Shown here: positions 5,977-9,726 of the stretch, piece after piece
Position numbering within the stretch: position 1 is the first letter of the stretch
Layout of the letters: each line of letters begins with the position of its first letter
Assembly: GCA_002343775.1 (NCBI GenBank)
Contig: DDSH01000006.1
Span: 1-9,726, forward strand
Direction of reading: 5' to 3'
Length of the DNA: 9,726 bases
From: Anaerolineales bacterium UBA2395
GTDB taxonomy: Bacteria > Chloroflexota > Anaerolineae > Anaerolineales > Villigracilaceae
Program-made: the position numbers and the translations under genes
The notes under the pieces: generated by a model
Database searches by the model: none
What the model was told of the DNA's origin: nothing
The model's input: only the letters and a program-made list of their open reading frames with translations

Positions 5977-6755
5977 TTATCCGCAAAGGCTATGTCGATA
6001 CGCCAGACGGGCAAATCCATTTTCGCCAACTCAAACAAGTTGACGGGGTTCCGCTCGTCCTGCTCCATCAAACCGCCAGTTCGGGGATGATGTTCGAGCC
6101 GTTGATGACTCTGCTCTCAGACTCGTTCCATACGCTGGCATTAGATACCCCCGGATTCGGCGCCTCTTTTTCTCCCCCCAGCCTGTTCACTGTCCATTAT
6201 CTTTCATCCACACTCCATGCCGCTCTGACCAATCTCGGCGTGGAGTCTTGTTATCTATTCGGGCATCACACCGGTTCCGCCATCGCCGTGCAGATGGCAC
6301 ATGACCATCCCAACTTTGTGAAGAAGATGGTCTTGTCAGGTCCGCCGCTATTGAACGAAGCGCAAATTAATGGACTGAAAGCCAGCCTTAAACCTTTTGC
6401 AATTGCTGAAGACGGCTCGCATCTCACCCATGTCTGGGAGCGAATCCGGAAACGAGATTCAGCCCTCCCGTTGGAAACGGTTCATAGAGAAGTCCTCCTC
6501 ACCCAGTCCGCGAGAGAGGCGGCGCAGGGAGCGTATCAAGCCGTGTTCGAGCAACCGTTCAAGGTCCAGTTGGAGGCGTTGGAGATTCCCATCCTGGTGA
6601 TGGCGGGCGAACATGATACCTTGCGGGCGAGTCTCGAGCCTGCTTATTCCATCCTGAAAAACGGTACGATGAAAGTGATTCCGAATCAAGGTCCCTACAT
6701 CTGCGACCAAAATCCCCAAGCGGTCGCGGATGTCATCAAAGAGTTTTGTTCTTAA
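5970..6755 (+). CDS. Alpha/beta-hydrolase-fold protein with GHHTG in place of GxSxG
   Basis: This 261-residue cytosolic protein has the full alpha/beta-hydrolase order: LVLLHQTASS (29-38, oxyanion region), ALDTPGFGAS (57-66), nucleophile elbow at 98-102, and the acid strand LVMAGEHD with D216. The elbow reads G98-H99-H100-T101-G102, so His stands where Ser, Asp or Cys normally attacks. The usual catalytic His near the C-terminus (GHxxxxExP) is also missing: the segment reads NQGPYICDQNP, with P242 at that place. Ordinary Ser-His-Asp hydrolysis is thus not possible as drawn. I recall other hydrolase-annotated proteins with GHHTG or GYHTG, so this is likely a real subfamily rather than decay. 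NicD, an N-formylmaleamate deformylase of the same fold, keeps Ser-Asp-His, so a plain NicD assignment does not hold. AGGAGAG at 5961-5967 precedes ATG 5970. It is divergent from the racemase-family gene and 11 bases before the next gene. Confidence 0.85.
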   Translation: MSIIRKGYVDTPDGQIHFRQLKQVDGVPLVLLHQTASSGMMFEPLMTLLSDSFHTLALDTPGFGASFSPPSLFTVHYLSSTLHAALTNLGVESCYLFGHHTGSAIAVQMAHDHPNFVKKMVLSGPPLLNEAQINGLKASLKPFAIAEDGSHLTHVWERIRKRDSALPLETVHREVLLTQSAREAAQGAYQAVFEQPFKVQLEALEIPILVMAGEHDTLRASLEPAYSILKNGTMKVIPNQGPYICDQNPQAVADVIKEFCS

Positions 6756-6766
6756 AAAGGAGAGAC

Positions 6767-7411
6767 ATGCTGACCATTCTTTATATCGTCTTCGTGGCTG
6801 CGTTCGTGTATCTGACGTGGCAATCGGTTGGGGTCTATCAGAGTAAGCGTTCGTCGTATGCTTTGCTGTTGTTGATCGTGCTGGCAGGGCTCGCCTATGA
6901 TGTGTTGATTATTTTATTGGGCAGGTTCATTGGGGAAGGGGACTTGCTCAAGACGTTGAACGCTGGGCGTTACCTTGTGCATGGACTTGCCACACCCGCC
7001 ATGATTATTTTTGGTTTTGGAATTTTGCGACATGCAGGCGTGAAGTGGGTGCAGAGCCGAACCACACACATCGTTGTCTGCGTTGTGACCACGCTGTTGA
7101 TCGCGCTCGGCGTGTATGAAGATGTGCTTGCGCTTGACCTGCAAACCAAAACCGTGATGGACACGCTGCGCTATACCAACGAAGGCGGCATGAAAGGTCC
7201 GCCCATCCCTGCCATGTTGACGATCCTCTTTTTGATCGTGGCGGGCATTTCGCTCTGGCGTAACACGGGTTGGTGGTGGCTGGCAGCAGGCTCGATCTTC
7301 ATGCTCATCGCCGCTGGCGCAGGCATAGGCGACATGTTCTACATCGGCAACCTCGGTGAAATTGTGCTTGGCATCGGCAATGTGTTAACCGCAAGAAAGT
7401 TTTTGTCTTGA
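6767..7411 (+). CDS. Unrecognised seven-helix membrane protein
   Basis: I do not recognise this 214-residue integral membrane protein. Hydrophobic segments are at about 2-22, 31-52, 66-88, 100-118, 149-164, 167-186 and 191-208, giving seven helices. Helix 3 starts with a polar signature, AGRYLVHGLATP (67-78), with R69, H72 and P77. The longest loop (119-148) holds KGPPIP. These conserved-looking polar positions suggest a function in the membrane beyond anchoring, but no family can be named. Start ATG 6767 has AAAAGGAGAG at 6755-6764. The frame could begin at 6746 only by overlapping the previous gene, without a ribosome site. The gap to the alpha/beta-hydrolase gene is 11 bases, so the two should be co-transcribed. 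Confidence 0.8.
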   Translation: MLTILYIVFVAAFVYLTWQSVGVYQSKRSSYALLLLIVLAGLAYDVLIILLGRFIGEGDLLKTLNAGRYLVHGLATPAMIIFGFGILRHAGVKWVQSRTTHIVVCVVTTLLIALGVYEDVLALDLQTKTVMDTLRYTNEGGMKGPPIPAMLTILFLIVAGISLWRNTGWWWLAAGSIFMLIAAGAGIGDMFYIGNLGEIVLGIGNVLTARKFLS

Positions 7412-7461
7412 CGATAGACCATCGACCATAGACCACGGTCAATCGTCCATCGTCTATCGTC
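7410..7461. repeat. Intergenic palindrome, GACGATAGACCATCGACC type
   Basis: The arms of 25 bases at 7410-7434 and 7437-7461 match at 21 positions, and each is made of iterated GACCAT/GACGAT units. The formal loop is only AC, so in RNA the tip would open a few pairs. The left end overlaps the TGA stop (7409-7411) of the preceding gene, and the right end stops five bases before the AGGAGA site of the next. TTGACGATAG is shared with the short element at 3731. Confidence 0.78.
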
Positions 7462-7477
7462 CAATTAGGAGACTCAC

Positions 7478-8182
7478 ATGGAAACCTACACCCTCGGGCT
7501 TGCCCTCGAAGATTTTGTCCCCGTCATGTTTTCTTCCATTGGCTTGTACTTTGTCAGCCGCATGGTTACGAATGTTAACGCCCGCCTTGGTCAAATGGCG
7601 ACCATTGGCTGGATTCTCGTTACCATTGGCGGCTTTCTCAAAGCGACATGGAAACTCACCATGGCGCTCACCAACTCGCAGACCAACATCGCCTGGTTCG
7701 ATAAAGGCATGTTTATGTGGATGTCGGTCGGCTTCACCTTGCTGGCGTTTGCGCTCTGGTTTGTGAGCGAGATTCGCAGTGGGAAGCGGCAACCGAATCG
7801 AATTTGGCTGGGTCCAGCCATTGTTCTTGGTTTGAGTTTTGCTGCTATCCTCTTTACTGGGTTTCCTGACCTTACCGTTAATACATGGCGGTTCATCTTA
7901 TTAGGTGTGATGACCATCGGCAACGTGGTTATGGTTATCTTGCTCATTCAGCAGGCGCGTTACAACAACCTGAACAAGATGGCGTGGCTCTTCCTTGTCA
8001 ACATCGTTATCGTCTTCATCCTCAGCGGACTCGCCCGCATCCCCGAGCAAACCATCCCCCTGCAATGGACGGAGCAATTGCTCAATACCTTCGCGCAGGG
8101 CGCCTTCGCTTATGCCGCGTGGAAACTGGCAGGGGCGGTCGCTCCCGCGTCCGTACCCGCCACAGGTCAAGTCCGTGTCTGA
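7478..8182 (+). CDS. Second unrecognised seven-helix membrane protein
   Basis: This is a 234-residue integral membrane protein with segments at about 8-28, 41-60, 77-97, 109-128, 138-158, 168-186 and 199-218. Acidic residues E11 and D12 sit at the start of helix 1 (LALEDFVPVMFSSIG), with lysines K55 and K59 in helix 2 (GGFLKATWKL). It has the same size and helix count as the preceding gene product, but no clear sequence identity by eye, so the two could be subunits of one membrane complex. That is inference. AGGAGA at 7467-7472 precedes ATG 7478. Its last eight bases overlap the start of the amidohydrolase gene, which couples the two in translation. No family recognised. Confidence 0.8.
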   Translation: METYTLGLALEDFVPVMFSSIGLYFVSRMVTNVNARLGQMATIGWILVTIGGFLKATWKLTMALTNSQTNIAWFDKGMFMWMSVGFTLLAFALWFVSEIRSGKRQPNRIWLGPAIVLGLSFAAILFTGFPDLTVNTWRFILLGVMTIGNVVMVILLIQQARYNNLNKMAWLFLVNIVIVFILSGLARIPEQTIPLQWTEQLLNTFAQGAFAYAAWKLAGAVAPASVPATGQVRV

Positions 8183-8810
8183 TCTCGCAAACAATTACAA
8201 AGGCGTTTTCGATGGACGCATCGGATTCGGGAAACGTCCCGCACTCCTGATCGTGGATTTCATCAATGCCTATGTGATGGAGGGCGCGCCTCTTTTCGCG
8301 CCTGATGTTGTCACTGCCGTCGATGAAACGATTCCACTCCTCAGCCTTGCCCGCGAAAAGCAGATTCCTGTTTTGTACACGAAGGTTCTCTACAACAAGA
8401 ACTTCCGCGACGGTGGCATCTTCATTCAAAAAGTCCCTGTCCTCAAGACAATGGTTGAAGGCGAGCCGCTGGCGGAGATCGTCCCGCAACTCACGCCCAT
8501 TGAATCAGACATCATCATCGTCAAGCAATACGCATCCGCGTTCTTCGGCACCTCTCTCGCCGCCACCCTCACATCCCTCGGTGTGGACACGCTTCTTCTA
8601 ACGGGCTGCTCCACCTCTGGTTGCATCCGCGCCTCTGCCGTGGACGGCATGCAATATGGCTTCCGCGTCATCGTCCCCCGCGAGTGTGTGGCAGACAGGC
8701 ACCCAGGTCCGCATGAGGCGAATCTGTTCGATATCAACTCGAAGTATGGGGATGTGGTATCGAAGAGTGAAGTGATGGAGTATTTGGGAAAATTGGAGAA
8801 TGGTAATTAG
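8175..8810 (+). CDS. Isochorismatase-family amidohydrolase, maleamate amidase / N-carbamoylsarcosine amidase type
   Basis: This 211-residue cytosolic cysteine hydrolase would split an amide such as maleamate or a carbamoyl amine, releasing ammonia. The catalytic triad is complete: D28 in LLIVDFINAY, K117 in IVKQYASAFFGTSLA, and C150 in TGCSTSGCIRASAVDGMQYG. From memory these places nearly coincide with the Asp29, Lys117 and Cys150 of maleamate amidohydrolase NicF. The GC-xTSGC-xRAS pattern separates this branch from nicotinamidases. The start is GTG 8175, which overlaps the previous gene by eight bases. The frame stays open upstream to 7995, but that stretch lies inside the membrane-protein gene and reads as low-complexity Ser-rich sequence. 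The ribosome site is weak (CAGG at 8162-8165), fitting translational coupling. It is the best-preserved of the nic-like enzymes here. The exact substrate is inferred. Confidence 0.88.
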   Translation: MSDLANNYKGVFDGRIGFGKRPALLIVDFINAYVMEGAPLFAPDVVTAVDETIPLLSLAREKQIPVLYTKVLYNKNFRDGGIFIQKVPVLKTMVEGEPLAEIVPQLTPIESDIIIVKQYASAFFGTSLAATLTSLGVDTLLLTGCSTSGCIRASAVDGMQYGFRVIVPRECVADRHPGPHEANLFDINSKYGDVVSKSEVMEYLGKLENGN

Positions 8811-8824
8811 TAAATGGTAACTGA
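8805..8824. repeat. TAGTAAATGG repeat unit, partial copy 2
   Basis: TAGTAAATGGTAACTG at 8808-8823 matches the unit at 51 and 9543 except near its 3' end. The inverted right arm is missing. The TAG (8808-8810) is the stop of the amidohydrolase gene, and the ATG (8814-8816) is the probable start of the next gene, so one repeat supplies both. Confidence 0.6.
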
Positions 8825-9545
8825 TGGGCGTGTTTTCTTTTCTTTTTGGTCGTTCTCCAACTCTTTTTTGGATTATTTTTTGTTTGCGTTGATCGGTTTG
8901 CTTTTATTTCTGGTCATCACTTTACAAACCCAAAAGCAGACAGTCACTGGCTACAGTCCGCGCTTGGCGTGGATTCGTGGCGGCATTTACTTCACCAGCG
9001 GATTCATCCTCAGCATTCTGACAGGTGTACTGCCTGCGTTGGTCAGCAAACCGATTGCGACAAGTGAACAGATTTCAAATCTTTATTGGTGGCTTTTCAC
9101 CTTGTTGTGCGTTGGCGTGATCTACTTCGCTTATTTCTATCTCTGGCCCCGCGGCACCCTCACACATGGACGTGAACTCCACCTGCCGCAGGTCTTGTTC
9201 TTTGGTTTGTTTTGGGGGCTGGGGGAGGGTCTGGTTTTTCTTTCCACTTGGGCAGTGACCGAAAAGTTTAGTAGCAATGTCTGGCTGACCGCGTTGGTCA
9301 CCTTCCTCATCGTCGGTACCTTCAAAGGATTATGGCAAAGCCAATACTGGGATATTCACGTTGCGCCTGAGCACAACATCCCTGAATGGAATTTAAAAAA
9401 AGTTTTGTTGGGGCATATTCCCAATCTGATTTTCACGCTTTCATATCTTGCCGTTTTTGGCAATGCGTTGATCTTTTTGCTTTTACAAACCACAGGGCTG
9501 ATGTATATGACCTATCGTATGCGCTTCCCTGCTTGGAGTGATTAG
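8814..9545 (+). CDS. Third unrecognised membrane protein, His-rich polar loop
   Basis: This 243-residue integral membrane protein has hydrophobic segments at about 18-38, 54-78, 89-111, 124-146, 155-172 and 203-228, giving six or seven helices. Before the last segment is a polar loop, YWDIHVAPEHNIPEWNLKKV (178-197), with H182, E186 and H187, followed by GHIPNL with H201. Helix 4 carries E138 in FWGLGEGLVFL. This clustering of His, Asp and Glu beside a helix could bind a metal or substrate, but I cannot name a family. The start is uncertain. ATG 8814 lies inside a repeat, three bases after the previous stop, with its nearest GGAG (8795-8798) 15 bases away, so it would rely on re-initiation. 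The first 17 residues look unconstrained, and a TTG at 8868 is an alternative start. The stop TAG (9543-9545) is again part of the repeat. Confidence 0.75.
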   Translation: MVTDGRVFFSFWSFSNSFLDYFLFALIGLLLFLVITLQTQKQTVTGYSPRLAWIRGGIYFTSGFILSILTGVLPALVSKPIATSEQISNLYWWLFTLLCVGVIYFAYFYLWPRGTLTHGRELHLPQVLFFGLFWGLGEGLVFLSTWAVTEKFSSNVWLTALVTFLIVGTFKGLWQSQYWDIHVAPEHNIPEWNLKKVLLGHIPNLIFTLSYLAVFGNALIFLLLQTTGLMYMTYRMRFPAWSD

Positions 9546-9596
9546 TAAATGGTAATTGGAGATTGGTAATTGATTCAATCTCTAATTACTATTTAC
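9541..9596. repeat. Intergenic imperfect palindrome, TAGTAAATGG family, copy 3
   Basis: The left arm at 9545-9565 pairs with the right arm at 9576-9596 in 19 of 21 positions. TAGTAAATGGTAATTGG begins at 9543 and is the same as at 51-67. Further TTACTA-like units continue to about 9612. It sits between the third membrane protein and the CoA-transferase gene and contributes the stop codon of the former. Confidence 0.75.
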
Positions 9597-9637
9597 CTAT
9601 TACTACTAACTTACAACACAAGGAACCTTACCACCTC

Positions 9638-9726
9638 ATGAAAGCCCTCCAAGGAATTCGAATTCTCGACCTCACTCACATGCTCAGCGGACCCTACATG
9701 GGCATGATGCTCGCCGACCTCGGCGC
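9638..9726 (+). CDS. CaiB/BaiF family III CoA-transferase (N-terminal part, cut by window edge)
   Basis: Only 29 complete codons are visible. They read MKALQGIRILDLTHMLSGPY followed by MGMMLADLG, the standard N-terminus of family III CoA-transferases (PF02515): a short strand LxGIRILDLT, then the loop SGPY, then a helix ending in LADLGA. The family moves CoA between organic acids through an aspartyl-CoA intermediate; that Asp lies beyond the window. AAGGA at 9620-9624 is 13 bases before ATG 9638, a long spacing. If part of the cluster, it would activate the acid end product as a CoA ester. Confidence 0.85.
   Translation, partial: MKALQGIRILDLTHMLSGPYMGMMLADLG

Noticed and set aside
5970..6755. 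Naming the alpha/beta-hydrolase gene nicD
   Set aside because: NicD needs a Ser-Asp-His triad; this protein has His at the nucleophile place and no catalytic His.
51..9596. Repeats as a CRISPR array or insertion sequence ends
   Set aside because: The copies are single, spread between genes, palindromic and of several types, with no regular spacers and no transposase gene in the window.

Overview
The window is a dense, bacterial, mostly plus-strand catabolic gene cluster at about 50-55% GC by eye. It has no RNA gene, CRISPR array, transposase or integrase. The organism is probably an environmental bacterium, and I suspect Chloroflexota (Anaerolineae-like). That guess rests on habit of sequence only: iterated palindromes of the CACCACGGAGAACACAG and CACGAAGGGTCAC kind in gene gaps, and strong AGGAG ribosome sites. 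There is no marker gene to prove it.

Layout. Positions 1-63 may hold the last codons of an upstream gene. Then follow on the plus strand: a protein resembling red chlorophyll catabolite reductase / bilin reductases (126-914), a class A FAD monooxygenase (997-2178), an aromatic-type aldehyde dehydrogenase (2277-3722) and an MFS transporter (3772-5070). A single minus-strand gene, a maleate isomerase / Asp-Glu racemase-family protein (5168-5911), is convergent with the transporter and divergent from the next block. From 5970 the plus strand resumes with an alpha/beta-hydrolase-fold protein (5970-6755), two unrecognised membrane proteins with about seven helices each (6767-7411, 7478-8182), an isochorismatase-family amidohydrolase (8175-8810), a third unrecognised membrane protein (8814-9545) and the start of a CaiB/BaiF family III CoA-transferase (9638 to the edge). 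No stretch over 300 bases lacks a gene.

How the genes may work together. Monooxygenase, MFS carrier, alpha/beta-hydrolase, maleate-isomerase-family protein and maleamate-amidase-like protein are the same family set as the aerobic nicotinate (nic) pathway: NicC, NicT, NicD, NicE and NicF. The ring-cleaving NicX is not in the window. The amidohydrolase has the full Asp-Lys-Cys triad. The racemase-family protein lacks both usual catalytic cysteines, and the hydrolase has His at the nucleophile position and no catalytic His. The cluster therefore looks like a relative of N-heterocycle or cyclic-imide breakdown with altered chemistry rather than a plain nic operon. The reductase-like first gene, the aldehyde dehydrogenase and the CoA-transferase point to a longer route of unknown substrate.

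Regulation and repeats. The 58-base gap 5912-5969 carries a TTGACA-16-TATAAT promoter on the minus strand, a weaker plus-strand promoter and an overlapping AATGTTATAACATT palindrome, so it looks like a shared control point. Most other gaps hold imperfect palindromes built from short iterated units. They often sit directly before the next ribosome site and sometimes supply a stop or start codon.
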